A stretch of DNA of 64,000 bases from CAIWHR01 sp963779805 (GCA_963779805.1 CAVZZN010000002.1:1-64000), one strand, 5' to 3'; shown: positions 9,330 through 19,865, counted from the stretch's first letter. A program made the numbers and translations. Notes: generated from the sequence alone by a model not told the origin.

Positions 9330-9806
9330 TCACCCGGCGGACGACCCGGCGCCCGGACCCTTTCGATCCGAGATCTGCCTGATTGCGATGGCCGCGATCG
9401 ATGCGCCGAGCGCCGTCAGGACCATCCCGTCCTGCGAGATCATGGTCATCAGGCCGTCGACGAGGTTGGGATTGCTTTGCTCCACATAGCGCACGAGCTC
9501 ATACACCTGGCTCGACGTGGCAAGCGCGGCGTCCTCGAACGACACGGGTATGACGGGCAATCGAGCATTCGGGAGAAACTTGGCGAATACCCCACCACCG
9601 ATGACCGCGAGCGCCAACGGACCGACGGAGCCGAGCAAGCGGCCCAATACCCGGGCGCGCCGATTGAGATCGAGTTGGCCGAACGCGCTCGCCACGATCG
9701 CCGGTGCCGGCAAAGTCGCCTTCGACGCGTCCTCGGCGCTCGGCGCCGGCATCGATGCGCCCTCGCGGGCATGCCGCGGCAAATCGGGCTGCTTTTCGAG
9801 CTCCAT
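9330..9806 (-). CDS. Hypothetical membrane-associated protein downstream of P-type ATPase
   Basis: 158 residues, not recognised. An acidic/proline-rich N-terminus (about 1-40) is followed by LARVLGRLLGSVGPLALAVIGGGVF (hydrophobic), then a soluble stretch and a second hydrophobic segment (VLTALGASIAAIAIRQI) near the C-terminus. That suggests two membrane passes or hairpins. It begins 11 bases after the ATPase stop, so it is very likely in that operon and may be an accessory of the pump. The start at 9806 was chosen because it carries the first ATG after the ATPase gene. Confidence 0.6.
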   Translation of the reverse strand: MELEKQPDLPRHAREGASMPAPSAEDASKATLPAPAIVASAFGQLDLNRRARVLGRLLGSVGPLALAVIGGGVFAKFLPNARLPVIPVSFEDAALATSSQVYELVRYVEQSNPNLVDGLMTMISQDGMVLTALGASIAAIAIRQISDRKGPGAGSSAG

Positions 9807-9817
9807 CAAGATCTCCT

Positions 9818-12172
9818 TCACAAAGTGCGGAACAGTCGCACCTTCACCAGATCCAGCAGGCCCATGTACACGAGCACCGCCAGCAACAGTCCGGCGACGA
9901 GCCCGGGGCTCAAGGCAGTCATGAGAATGCCTCGGGTAGCGAGTACGACGACGACGACGATGTCGAGAGCCGAAGCGAGCACCAGCCAGCGGCTCGGACG
10001 TGATTGCCAGAAGTGGCGGTTGGTTCGCACCAGATAGACATTGCCCTGGCCGGTGAACACCAGCAGCAGGAAGATGAGCGTCTGAAGCTGCGGCAGCGGC
10101 AGATGCAGCCAGTGGCGGCCGGCGAAGAACACCGAAAACGACAACACCAGGATCAGCGACGCCAGCACCACGGCGATGCGAACAAGGCGGCGCACGTCCC
10201 AGCGCACCGGCTTCTGCGCGGGTTCCGCGCGGTCGGTGGCGATCGCCATGGTGACGAAATCGTTGGTGAAGAGCAGCAGCACGATGAGCAGCGGCGTGAC
10301 GAGGAACTCGCCCGTCAGCATCACCCCGACGCTCAGGAACAGCGCGATCTCGATGGTCTTGACGATCTTGTTCAGGGTGTAGGTGAGCATGCGCCGGTAG
10401 ATGCGCCGGCTTTCCTCGATCGCGGCCACCACGTCGGTGAGCCCAGGATTGGTCAGCACGAGGCTCGCGGCGGCCTTGGCGACATCGGTGGCATTGGCCA
10501 CGGCGATGCCCACTTCCGCCTGCTTGAGCGCAGGGGCGTCGTTCACGCCGTCGCCGGTCATGCCCGTGACGTGGCCGGCGCGCTGCAGCCGGCGCACCAG
10601 ATGAAACTTGTCCTCCGGCAGCACCCGTGCGAACACATCGCAGTCCCGCGTCGGGTCGTTCTCGCCGGTTCGCAGCAGCTCGGGCGCACATGCCCGGTCG
10701 CCCAGACCGACGCGGGCGGCGACGGCGCGCGCGGTGGCAAGGGCATCACCGGTCACCATGACCACGCGCACGCCGAGTGCCGTGAGGCTGCGCACGAGCG
10801 TGCTCGAATCGGCGCGCGGCGGGTCTTCCAGCGCCACCAGCCCGATGAGCGTCGGCGTCCCGACGCCGGCGGCCACGGCGAGCACGCGGTAGCCCTGCGG
10901 CTGCGAGTTGTCCCGCTTCGACCGTCAGGTCGGGCGCCCCCGGAACGATCGCCGCCACCTCGGCTACCGCGCCCTTGACCACCCGCAGTTCGCCATCTTG
11001 CCCGATAGACAGCCTCGGTACGCCGGGTTCCGGGGTCGAAGGGAATGAAATCGATACGCTGCGGCAGGCTGCCGAGGACGCCGCGCGAGCGCGCGGCCAG
11101 AAGTATTGCCAGATCGATGGGATCCTGGCCGGCCTCGTCGCAGGCAAGCGCCGCGAGCCGCAGCAGTTCGCCCTCGTCGTGCGTCGCGAGCGGCCGCAGC
11201 GCCGCGAGCGTGAGCCGGTTCTCGGTGAGCGTGCCGGTCTTGTCGCTCGCCAGCACGTCCATTGCCGCCGCCTCCTCGATGGCGGACAGGCGCGTGACCA
11301 GCACGCCGCGCTGCGCGAGCGCCTGCGCACCGAACGCCTGCGCGAGGGTGAAGGTGGCCGGCAGCGCCGCCGGCACGGAAGCGACCAGCAGGATCAGCGC
11401 GAACGGCATCAGCTCGTGCACGGCGAAACCGGTCGCGATGGCATAGACGAACAGCGCCACCACCAGGATCACGTCGAGCGTGACGAGATAACGGACGATC
11501 CTGAGAATCAGCTGGGTCAGGTGGCTCTCGGTCTTCGCCGTGCGCACCAGCTCGGCCGTGCGCCCGAAGTAGGTGCGCGTGCCCGTCGCGACGACTACGC
11601 CCGTCGCTTCGCCGCGGCGCAGCGGGCTGCCGGCGTACGCCGTCGCGCCGACGCCAGCCTCGACCGGCAGGGCTTCACCGGTGAGCACGGACTGATCGAG
11701 CAGCACCTGGCCTTCGGTCAGCCTTATATCCGCCGGCGCCAGATCACCGAGCCGCAGATGCACCACATCGCCGGGCACCAGCAAGTGGGCGGAGATCGTC
11801 TGCCAGCGTTCGTCGCGCAACACGCGCGCGGTCACCGCCAGGCGCTGCTTGAGCAACGCCAACGCCTCGATTGGCGCGATGCTCCTGGAAGAAGCTCAGC
11901 AGCGCGTTGAGGACCAGCAGCATCGCGATGACGACGGCCTCGTCCGGCTTGCCGAGAGCGAGCTGGAGCGCGATGGTCGCCTCCAGCATCCACGGCACCG
12001 GCGCCCAGAACTTGCCCAGGAGCAGGTGCAAGGGATGCTCGACGGCCTCCGGGATCGCGTTGGGGCCGTATTGGCGAAACAGGGCGGCGGCCTCGGCTGC
12101 GCTCAGGCCATGCGTCATCGGAGCGCCGCTCGCGGGCTTATTCCGGGTATCGCCAGTCGGTTCCGCATCCAT
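9818..12172 (-). CDS. P-type ATPase, plasma-membrane proton-pump (type IIIA) class, frameshifted
   Basis: About 784 residues after correction. The N-terminus (HGLSAAEAAALFRQYGPN) is the cation-ATPase N domain. It is followed by the actuator loop with LTGEALPV, the phosphorylation motif DKTGTLTEN (about residue 310), MTGDGVNDAPALKQAEVGIAV in the hinge, and a compact C-terminal membrane domain. The short N domain and overall size match bacterial/archaeal H+-ATPases rather than Ca2+ pumps. There are three single-base insertions, near 11864, 11002 and 10894; total length is then a multiple of three. It would energise or acidify across the inner membrane. It heads a minus-strand block with HPr and the ketone-body genes and may serve in acid or energy stress (inference). 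Confidence 0.85.
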
Positions 12173-12181
12173 GGGAGCCGT

Positions 12182-12451
12182 TCAGAGGCGTTCGCCAAAG
12201 CCGTCGTGAAACAACGTCGCGATGGCGCGGATGGCGACGTCTTCGTCGGGGCCGTCGGCCTCGATGGAAACCGTTGCGCCGACGGAGGCGGTCAGCAACA
12301 TCACTGCGACGATGCTGCGCGCGCTCACGCGCCGCCGCTTGACGACGAGGGACAGATTGCAGCGACAGCGTTGCGCTATGTTCACGATTCGCGCGCACGC
12401 CTGCGCGTGCAATCCGCGAGGGTTGGCGATGACGAGCTTTCGTGTCTGCAT
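12182..12451 (-). CDS. HPr-like phosphocarrier protein
   Basis: 89 residues with the full HPr pattern: NPRGLHAQACARIV places His at residue 15, the PTS phosphorylation site, and SARSIVAVMLLTAS places Ser at residue 46, the regulatory site. HPr passes phosphate from enzyme I to EIIA proteins. Here no EI or EII gene is adjacent; it lies 10 bases before the P-type ATPase and downstream of the 3-hydroxybutyrate dehydrogenase gene. It may be a second, regulatory HPr (as in nitrogen-PTS type circuits) controlling this stress/carbon-storage block (inference). Confidence 0.85.
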   Translation of the reverse strand: MQTRKLVIANPRGLHAQACARIVNIAQRCRCNLSLVVKRRRVSARSIVAVMLLTASVGATVSIEADGPDEDVAIRAIATLFHDGFGERL

Positions 12452-12522
12452 CGATGGTTTCCGTCGGCGAGCGACACTGCGTCACCGATGGCATTCAATC
12501 ACGGCTTCCGCGGTGAGCGCCC

Positions 12523-13306
12523 CTATTGCATGAACCAGCCGTGGCTGACCACGAGCGACTGGCCGGTCAACGCGTTGGAGGGAAAGCTCGCGAACAGCAG
12601 CGCGACCGCGGCCACGTCCTGCGTGGTCGTGAACTCGCCGTCCACGGTGTCCTTCAGCATGACATTCTTGATCACCTGCGCTTCGGAGATGCCGAGGGCC
12701 TTCGCCTGCTCGGGGATCTGCTTGTCCACCAGGGGCGTGCGCACGAACCCGGGGCAGATGACATTGGCGCGTACGCCGTGGCGCGGCTCCCTCCTTGGCG
12801 ACGACCTCCGCCAGACCGACGAGTCCATGCTTGGCCGTGACGTAGGCGGCCTTCAGCACGGAGGCTTCCTTCGAGTGGACCGAGCCCATGTAGATGACGC
12901 TGCCGCCGCGACCGGACGCATACATGTGCGGCAGACAAGCCTTGGTGGTGAGAAAGGCGCCGTCGAGGTGGATCGCCAGCAGCCGTTTCCAGTCGGCGAA
13001 CGGGAATGCCTCCAGCGGATGGATGATCTGGATGCCCGCATTGCTCACCAGCACATCGACGCCGCCCCAGGCGCGCACGACCTCGTCGATGCCGGCGTTG
13101 ACCTGTGCCTCGTCGGCGACGTTCATCGCGATGCCCATCGCCGATGCGCCGGTTGCCGCGATCTGCGCTGCCGTGGCGTGAGCCGCGTCGCGGTCGAGAT
13201 CGGCGATGGCGACCTTGCCGCCTTCCGCGGCGAAGGTCAGCGCGATTTCCTTGCCGATGCCGCTGGCAGCGCCGGTGATGATGCAGATCCTGTCTTTCAG
13301 TTTCAT
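12523..13306 (-). CDS. bdhA: 3-hydroxybutyrate dehydrogenase (SDR), frameshifted
   Basis: About 260 residues, classical short-chain dehydrogenase. It has TGAASGIGKEIAL (NAD-binding glycine motif, about residue 12), NAG at about 90, the catalytic Ser in MGSVHS and YVTAKHG (Tyr/Lys). The C-terminal part ANVICPGFVRTPLVDKQIPEQA is specific to D-3-hydroxybutyrate dehydrogenases (EC 1.1.1.30). It interconverts 3-hydroxybutyrate and acetoacetate in poly-hydroxybutyrate turnover. One extra base near 12785 shifts the frame. The ATG at 13306 has GAGGAG upstream and overlaps the acetoacetate decarboxylase stop by four bases (ATGA). Confidence 0.88.
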
Positions 13307-14062
13307 CGAGCAGCTCCTCGAGTTGGGGCGAGATAGTCGAAGACCACGGTACCGAGGCCGAGGGTGAGGTCGCTCACGACGTGGGTGCCCGAGATGACCT
13401 CCAGCACCGGCAGTCGCGCTACCGGCGCCAGCGCGTGGTGCGCGAGCTCCAGGGCGGCGGGACCGGTCCAGGCGCCTTTGACCGTCGACGTCCTCGAGGT
13501 AGTAGCGCACCAGCTCGCAGATGCGCGGCGTGCCATCCACGTGCGGGATGATCTTGAGCAGGAAGCTCGGCGCCATGAGGGCCTCGCGCACGGGCCCCGG
13601 TTCCAGCGCCCGGTGCTTGTAGCCCATGGTGGCGGTGGCCACCCGCACCGGCCCGTAGTCGAGCGTGCCGAGCAGCGTGTCCTTCTCGACGCCGAGCGCC
13701 GGGGACGCGAGCTTCTTCGGAAATCCCCACAGCTCCCTGCCGCCGGCAATCGGCGCGTCGTCGTTCAGGTACATCGAGTGCACGTAGCCGCCGCGCTTGC
13801 CGTTGAAGACGACCGGGATCACCTGCCCGGACTCGGTGTAGTCGCCGAAGCCCGTGGAGTCCGGCATCCGGATGAACTCGTACTTGACGATCGGGTCTTC
13901 GATCTCGAGTGGCTCGGGAACCACCGCCCGCAGCGTGTCCGGGTCGGTGCGATAGGTGACGATGAGGAACTCGCGGTTCACGAACCGGTAAGGGCCGGGC
14001 GGAAACGACGGGCTGGTGAGCGGCATCGCGAACGCGGTCTTGCGGACATCGTCGATCTTCAT
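13303..14062 (-). CDS. adc: Acetoacetate decarboxylase, frameshifted
   Basis: About 253 residues. The signature ELWGFPKKLASP contains the Schiff-base lysine pair of acetoacetate decarboxylase (EC 4.1.1.4), which converts acetoacetate to acetone and CO2. The preceding EFIRMPDSTGFGDY and VHSMYLNDDAPIAGGR are also family-specific. One extra base near 13482 (ACGGTC, where ACGTC is expected) shifts the frame near residue 194. The ATG at 14062 overlaps the patatin stop (ATGA), and the stop overlaps bdhA, so patatin-adc-bdhA are tightly coupled. Together they handle acetoacetate from lipid or polyhydroxybutyrate breakdown. Confidence 0.9.
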
Positions 14063-15231
14063 GGGTGGTCCTTCGATGAGTGGTGCGCATGGCTGCGAGT
14101 CAGGTCGAAGACGTGGATTCCGTCCTCTGGCGGGGTTCTCGCGCGCCAGTCGGGGTGGTCGAGGGTGCGGGTCATGTCGGCGTGCCCCGCGCGCCAGTGC
14201 TCCAGCATGGACACGCGCGAGAACTCGTAGTCCTTCGATTGCGTTTCATAGCGCTTGCGCCGGTGGATCAGGTGCACCACCGTTACCGCCGCCTGGTGGC
14301 TGCCGGCCTTCAGGGCCTGTACGTCGCCGTCGTCTGCGAACTTCGGCGGCAGCTTCGCGATCAGGTTGCGGGCAGCCTGCGCCAGCGCATGGCGAGCCAG
14401 CACGTTGCTCGTGTTGAGCCGCGTGCGACTGGAGAACCGGATGTCCTTCTCGCGCTCCGCGACCTGCATCAGGTCGGTGGGCATCGGTCCCTCGGCCACG
14501 AACACGTCGACCTGGAACACCAGTCGGCAGTCGGCGTCGGATTGGTCGAGCACGTATTGCAGCGGCGTGTTCGACACGAGGCCCCCGTCCCAGTACCACT
14601 CGCCATCGATCTCGATCGGCGGAAACCCGGGCGGCAACGCGCCGCTCGCCATGATGTGTCGCGCATCCAGTCGCTGATCCGCGGTGTCGAAGTAGGCGAA
14701 ATTGCCGGTGCGCACGTTGACGGCACCGACCGACAGCCGCATGGATCCGCTGTTCAGCAGCTCGAAATCCACCAGCCGCTCCAGCGTCGCCCGCAGCGGA
14801 GCGGTGTCGTAGAAGCTGAGCGCGCCCGGCGTGCCGGGCAGCTGGAACGGCGCGGCGGGAAAACGCGGCACGAAGAAGCCGGGCAGCCCGAACAGCGCCC
14901 CGATCGTCGCGTTGGCCTCGTCGAGCGTGCTGCGCAGCTCGACGCTCGGCGCGACCGGGGGACCCAACATGGCGGAGGACGATGTCACCATGTTCCAGAA
15001 CTCGCGCAGCCGCTGCACGCGTCGCTCGGGCGGATTGCCGATGATCAGGGCGGCGTTGATGGCTCCGATCGAGATGCCGGCCACCCAGTGCGGCGCCTCT
15101 CCTGCCGCGGCGAGCGCCTCGTAGACTCCGGCCTGGTAGGCGCCCAGCGCCCCACCGCCTTGCAGCACGAGAATGCGCTCCTCCTCGGGTCGTGCGGTTG
15201 CGGGCTTCGCGCGCGTAGTCATCGTAGTCAT
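14059..15231 (-). CDS. Patatin-like phospholipase
   Basis: 390 residues with the patatin catalytic dyad context: GGGALGAYQAGV (oxyanion loop, about residue 26), GISIGAINAAL (GxSxG nucleophile Ser) and DGGLVSNTP (catalytic Asp). The C-terminal 100 residues (SRTRLNTSNVLARHALAQAARN, then HLIHRRKRYETQSKDYEFS) match the DUF3734 extension found in proteobacterial patatins near PHB genes. It likely hydrolyses acyl esters, feeding the coupled acetoacetate decarboxylase and 3-hydroxybutyrate dehydrogenase. It is intact, the first gene of the coupled trio. The start at 15231 has further in-frame alternatives (MTTMTT). Confidence 0.9.
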   Translation of the reverse strand: MTTMTTRAKPATARPEEERILVLQGGGALGAYQAGVYEALAAAGEAPHWVAGISIGAINAALIIGNPPERRVQRLREFWNMVTSSSAMLGPPVAPSVELRSTLDEANATIGALFGLPGFFVPRFPAAPFQLPGTPGALSFYDTAPLRATLERLVDFELLNSGSMRLSVGAVNVRTGNFAYFDTADQRLDARHIMASGALPPGFPPIEIDGEWYWDGGLVSNTPLQYVLDQSDADCRLVFQVDVFVAEGPMPTDLMQVAEREKDIRFSSRTRLNTSNVLARHALAQAARNLIAKLPPKFADDGDVQALKAGSHQAAVTVVHLIHRRKRYETQSKDYEFSRVSMLEHWRAGHADMTRTLDHPDWRARTPPEDGIHVFDLTRSHAHHSSKDHP

Positions 15232-15288
15232 GCTTGCTCGATGACTTGCCGGCGAAGCAGGATGCCTGCAGATGGAAGCGCGGAGGTG

Positions 15289-16012
15289 TCAGGCACCGAC
15301 GTCGACCCGCGAGGCCTTGCCGGTGCCGCCGATTCTCCCGCCCAGGGCATCGATGCCGTTGCCCAACGATTCGAACCCCTTGGCCACCTCGGCGCGCGTC
15401 CACGCGCCACCGGCGGCGAGCTTGTCCCCGAGGGTCACGGCGTCGGCCACGGTCGCTGACGCATCGGCCTTCGCTGCACTCCCAGCCCAGCCCGCAGCGC
15501 TCTGCAGGCCGTGGGCAGCCGCCGTGAGCTCCCGGCCGGCCTTGTCGTACTCCTTGCGCGCCCAGTAATCGGCCGCCTTGGCACGGTGCTCCAGGGCGAG
15601 CGCGTGGTCGGCCTTCGCGAAGGCGTTCGCCGTCGATTGCTCGCCGTTCACCGCGCCCCTTTCGATCGAGGCGGCGAGCGTGTCGAGTTGCGCAATCGAG
15701 CTGTCGAGCTCCTGCTGGGCATCTCCGGTAGCGCGGCCGGCCTCGAGGCGCAGGTAACGCGTCGCGTCGCGAATGTCGGCGGCTGCAGCCTTGTAGTCTT
15801 TCCTGGCATAGGCCGCAGACGCACCGGCGAAGTGACGCTCCGGCTCACCGCCTGCAGCCTGTGACGTCGGGATCGGCGCCGTGGTCGCTGCCGGCGCAGC
15901 GTGGACTGCGGGCGCGGCAGGTGTGTCCAGGGCGCGCGCGTAAGCTCGCGCCAGCGATCTGGGCCGTTGCAACGAGCATCGCCAACGCAATGGGTCTGAG
16001 TGCGAGTTTCAT
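15289..16012 (-). CDS. Predicted periplasmic helical protein, frameshifted
   Basis: About 241 residues, not recognised with confidence. The corrected N-terminus MKLALRPIALAMLVATAQIA is a Sec signal peptide; the frame changes by one extra base near 15953, right after it. An Ala/Pro-rich linker follows, then an alpha-helical body with repeating AxxYARKDYKAAA / DYWARKEYDKAG units and regularly spaced Ala, resembling YfdX-like or other stress-induced periplasmic helical bundles. It lies between the patatin gene and a general-stress membrane protein on the same strand, supporting a stress role. Function not assigned. Confidence 0.6.
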
Positions 16013-16044
16013 GAGGCGCTCCGTTCCGGGACAGTCGTTGCCGA

Positions 16045-16584
16045 TTACGGGTGTGCGGGCGACGGGACATCGTCCTGTGCACGGTGATGGTCGAACGACG
16101 CAAGCCCGGAAGTCTTCAGCAGCTCGTGCGCGCGCTTGATCTCCTGCGCGTCGCCGTGCACGACCAGCATGAACTTGTTTGCCTTGAGCGCCGTCTCGTA
16201 GCGCAGCACCGAGTCCCTGGGAATGCCGAGGCTCATCAGGGCACCGGCCAGCGCGCTGATGCCACCGACGAGCACGGCGCCCTGCAGGCCGCCGAACAGT
16301 GCGGCCGCGAGCGGGCCCAGCACGATGACGTGACCCACCACCGGGACGAACATCATCGCCGAGCCGAACAGCACGCCCATCAAGCCGCCCCAGAACGCGC
16401 CGAGCTTGCCGAACACCTTGGCCCGATCGCCGGCATTGAGGAATCCGACGACGTGCTGCTCGGTCTCGTAGTCCTTGCCGATGATCGAGATCTTCTTCAT
16501 GTCGAATCCGGCGCGTTGCAGCGACTTCACGGCGGTTTCGGCCTGGGTATGCAGGTCGTACACGGCAACAGCGATATCGGTCAC
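16045..16584 (-). CDS. General stress protein 17M-like membrane protein
   Basis: 179 residues. The N-terminal segment (IAVAVYDLHTQAETAVKSLQ, then FDMKKISIIGKDY) is the ferredoxin-like GSP17M/YflT domain. A glycine-rich double hydrophobic segment follows (about residues 65-120: FWGGLMGVLFGSAMMFVP and GPLAAALFGGLQGAVLVGG), then a second ferredoxin-like strand (NKFMLVVHGDAQEIKRAHELL). Such proteins are common in stress islands. The ATG at 16584 is followed by a normal domain start. It is separated by 32 bases from the periplasmic protein gene. Confidence 0.75.
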   Translation of the reverse strand: MTDIAVAVYDLHTQAETAVKSLQRAGFDMKKISIIGKDYETEQHVVGFLNAGDRAKVFGKLGAFWGGLMGVLFGSAMMFVPVVGHVIVLGPLAAALFGGLQGAVLVGGISALAGALMSLGIPRDSVLRYETALKANKFMLVVHGDAQEIKRAHELLKTSGLASFDHHRAQDDVPSPAHP

Positions 16585-16792
16585 TGGTCATGGCGTGGTC
16601 CTTTGCGGATTGAATTCGCGGAATCGGCCGTCGCCGTGTCGAACATCATCGGCGCGTCCGTTACCTGAACTCTAGCCATCGCCGACGCCATCCGTAAGCT
16701 GCTGAAGGTCACGATCTCGGCCTGCAGGAAGTCACGATCGGCACGTGACGAAGGACATGCGGCGGGGGTCGGCTTCGGCGCGAACGGCCCGG

Positions 16793-17542
16793 TCAATCGC
16801 CCCGCCGCTGGCGCACCGACATCACGGCGAGCTCGGTCCGCGTATTGGCGTGGAGCTTCTCCATGATGCGACTGACGTAGTTCTTGACGGTGCCCTCGGC
16901 CAGGAACACGGCAGCTGCGATCTGCTTGTTGCTCTTGCCCTCGGCGATAAGGCCCAGGATCCTTTCTTCCTTGTCGCTGAGTGCCTCGGCCGAGGCATCG
17001 CCGGCCTTGGCTTCGGTGGCGCGCGAAACCTCGATCGACGCGGCGGGACCGCCCGGGGCGGCAGCCGAGGGGGGAGCCTGGACCGGGGATGCGAGACGCC
17101 GAAACTGATCCATGACCTTGCGCGCGATCTGCGGCGTCATCCGGGATTCGCCGCGATGGACCGCGCGCACCGTCTCGAGCACCTCGTCCTCGCTTGCATC
17201 CTTGAGCAGGTAGGCGTGGGCACCCGCGCGGACGGCCTCGAACACCATTTCATCGGCGTCGAGCGTGGTGAGCACCAGCACGTGCGTGTGCGGGAGCGAG
17301 CGCGTGATCTCGCGCGTGGCGGCCACGCCGCCCTTGCGCGGCATGTGCAGGTCCATCAGCACGACATCCGGCCGCAGACGCTCCGCCATCGCGACGGCTT
17401 CCTCGCCATCGGATGCCTGGCCCACGACTTCGATATCCGGCTCGAGCTCGAGCATCAGCGTCATCCCGCGCCGGATCAGGGCCTGATCGTCGACCACGAG
17501 CACCCGGATGCGGGACACGCCTTCCGGGACTTCCTCGGTCAC
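16793..17542 (-). CDS. NarL/LuxR-type response regulator
   Basis: 249 residues: a receiver domain (VLVVDDQALIRRG acidic pair; phospho-Asp in VVLMDLHMPRKG; conserved Lys in YLLKDAS), an unusually long Pro/Ala linker of about 50 residues, then a LuxR helix-turn-helix (LSDKEERILGLIAEGKSNKQIA, TVKNYVSRIMEKL). The GTG start at 17542 overlaps the stop of the 63-residue ORF upstream (GTGA). The cognate kinase is almost certainly the divergently transcribed HisKA_3 histidine kinase at 17899. It may control the adjacent stress block (inference). Confidence 0.9.
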   Translation of the reverse strand: MTEEVPEGVSRIRVLVVDDQALIRRGMTLMLELEPDIEVVGQASDGEEAVAMAERLRPDVVLMDLHMPRKGGVAATREITRSLPHTHVLVLTTLDADEMVFEAVRAGAHAYLLKDASEDEVLETVRAVHRGESRMTPQIARKVMDQFRRLASPVQAPPSAAAPGGPAASIEVSRATEAKAGDASAEALSDKEERILGLIAEGKSNKQIAAAVFLAEGTVKNYVSRIMEKLHANTRTELAVMSVRQRRGD

Positions 17543-17730
17543 TGTGCTCCCCTGTTTCCGACATCCGGTTGGCGGGGGCGCGGTAGCTCGCCCAGTTGCT
17601 CGCGAATGCGCCCGACCACCGGCGAAGGCAGCCGCGCCGTCAGATAGTCCAGCATCGCCGCGACCGCAAGCGCGGCCTGGGCCGAAGGGATTCCAACGCG
17701 TTGCGCCACCAGTTGTACCAGCTCGTCCAC
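17539..17730 (-). CDS. Small protein translationally coupled to the response regulator
   Basis: 63 residues from a GTG at 17730 that has GGAG 8 bases upstream. The sequence VDELVQLVAQRVGIPSAQA and MLDYLTARLPSPVVGRIREQL is a compact helical domain resembling small DUF2267-like proteins. The frame continues open upstream to 17904, but that part is arginine-rich and looks non-coding. Its stop overlaps the response-regulator start, so the two are made together. It could act as a partner or modulator of the regulator. No function assigned. Confidence 0.55.
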   Translation of the reverse strand: MDELVQLVAQRVGIPSAQAALAVAAMLDYLTARLPSPVVGRIREQLGELPRPRQPDVGNRGAQ

Positions 17731-17898
17731 TTCGAATCGCTCCGGCGTTGGAGGCCTGCACAGACGCGAGCAGCTGCGACGTTCATGTCGAGGAGAATGT
17801 ACCGGATGCCTGCGCCGCTCGCGAGGGCCGCAGGTCACGAGTTCGGTGTTACTTTCGTCACTTGCGAACTTGCTGTGATACTTTTTCGCGGTCCCTTC

Positions 17899-19825
17899 AT
17901 GCACCCTCTGGCGCGCTACCTCGACCCCCGCCGCAGCCTGGCCTCCGCCATCGGCTGGCTGGTGTTCGCATTATCGATCGGCCTCGTGCTGGTCGCCAGC
18001 ATCTGGGTGGATGACATCGTGCGCACCAACGTGCTCGACCAGCGCGGCCGGCAGCTGGACAGGACGGCCGACCGCGTCGAGGCCGAGCTGAATCTCAACA
18101 TTGCGCTTCGACTGCAATCGGTGCGCGCGTTGGCGGCAATGCTGGCCACCGAGCTGCGCGACGAGAACCGGGCTACGCTGCGAACGATTCTCGAGAACCT
18201 GCAGCGGACGTCGCCCGAATTCGAGTGGATCGGCGTGGCGAACCCGCAAGGCCGGGTGCTTGCGGCCACCCGCGGCGTGACCGACGGCACGAGCGTTGCC
18301 GAGCCGTCATGGTTTGCGTCGGGTCTCGCGGGAGCGAGAGCGGGCGAGGTGCGACTGGCGCCGATGCCGACGAAGACGCTGCCCGCCAGCGCTCGACGGT
18401 ACGCCCGGGCCCGTCGCACACGTGATCGCATCGGTGATCGATGCCAGGGGGAATCCGGTCGGCGCCATCGGGGCGCAATTGGGCACCCGCTGGCTGTTGA
18501 ATCTCGCGCAGAGATTCGGACAGGAGCAGGGAACATCGGCCGCTACCGAAGTGCTGCTCCTGGACGCGAATGACACGGTGCTGATCGGACCGGCGAGTCG
18601 CGAGGGCCGGCGCTGGCAGAGCACTCCCGATCCGACCGACACGGCCACGGCGATCGTTGCAGCCAGGGTGTCGCGTGGCAGTGCCGAATGGCCGTCGCGC
18701 GTGGAACGTCTCGCCGATGGCAGCCGCTACCTGGTCGCGCGCGCGAAGCCGGTCGCGTCCGACGTGCTGCACACCCTGGGCTGGCGCGTCGTGGTGGTCG
18801 AGCCGTTGCGGGATGCGACGCAGGGCGCCACGGCCCTGCAGCGTCAGATCGCAGCCGTGCTGGTCGGCCTGGGGCTGCTCGCCGCGTTGCTGGGCGCGCT
18901 GCTGGCACGCCGCGTCGCGCGCGACCTCGAATCCATCGCGCGCTCGGCCGATGCCGTGCGGACCGGTCTGACACAAAGCATCACGGTTCCTCCCGGCCGG
19001 AATGAAGCGGCCCGGCTGGGACGTGCCCTGGACGAGCTGCTCACTTCGCTGCAGCGCGAGCGCGGCGCATTGCAGACCCTGAATGCCGAACTGGATCAGC
19101 GCGTGACGGCACGGACCCGTGAAATCGAACGACTGGCCGAACAGGCACGTTACGACGCGGTAGCGCGCGAGCGCCTGAAGATCGCGCGCGATCTGCACGA
19201 CACGCTGGCGCACTCGATGATGGCGATGCTCACGGAGATCCGGCTTCTGAAGAGGCTCGCGGCCACCCATCCCGCGGCACTGCCCGAGGAGTTGATCCGC
19301 GCCGAGGAAACGGCCCATCAGGGATTGAAGGAAGCCCGCGCCGCGATTGCGCAGATGCGCTTCAACCCGGTGCGCGATGCGGGGCTTGCAGCGGCCCTGC
19401 GCGAGTTTGTCGATCTGTTCGTCGAGCGCACCGGCATTCCCGTCGACTACAGCAGCGATGCGGAGGCAGGAGCGTTTGCCGACGAACGGGCGGAGACCCT
19501 GTTCAGGATCGCCGAAGAAGCGATGCGCAATGTCGAACGCCATGCCGGGGCGACGCGCGTGACGATCTCGCTGCGGGCGTCCGACGACGGCGACCGGTTG
19601 ACCCTGACGATCTCCGACGACGGCGTCGGTTTCGACGCGGAGGCCGCGCATCCGGGACATTACGGCCTCGCGGGTCTGCGCGAGCAGGCGCGGCTGATCG
19701 GGGCCGCCCTGACGATCCATAGCGCCCCGCAACAGGGCACCACGATCATCGTCGTGCTGGCGGGATGCGTGCGTTCGGCCGTGCCCGTCGACGCGGCAAA
19801 CGGCCGAGTCGGCGATGAAGGTTAG
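17899..19825 (+). CDS. NarL-family sensor histidine kinase (HisKA_3), frameshifted
   Basis: About 642 residues. Transmembrane helix 1 (about 15-37) is followed by a periplasmic sensor region of some 280 residues (Cache-like), transmembrane helix 2 (about 317-338), HAMP, a coiled coil (TLNAELDQRVTARTREIE), the H-box ARDLHDTLAHSMM (His about 433) and an HATPase domain with DDGVGFD and GLAGLREQARLIGA. One extra base near 18387 falls inside the sensor domain. Divergent from, and partner of, the response regulator at 16793-17542. The ligand is unknown. Confidence 0.88.
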
Positions 19826-19865
19826 ACATCCTCGATCCCCACGCCATGTCGTGACGTAGGAGAGC

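Noticed and set aside
12482..14062. An apparent acetoacetate decarboxylase / dehydrogenase fusion of 526 codons
   Set aside because: The frame reads through because of one extra base in each gene; the normal overlapping ATGA stop/start at 13303-13306 lies between them.
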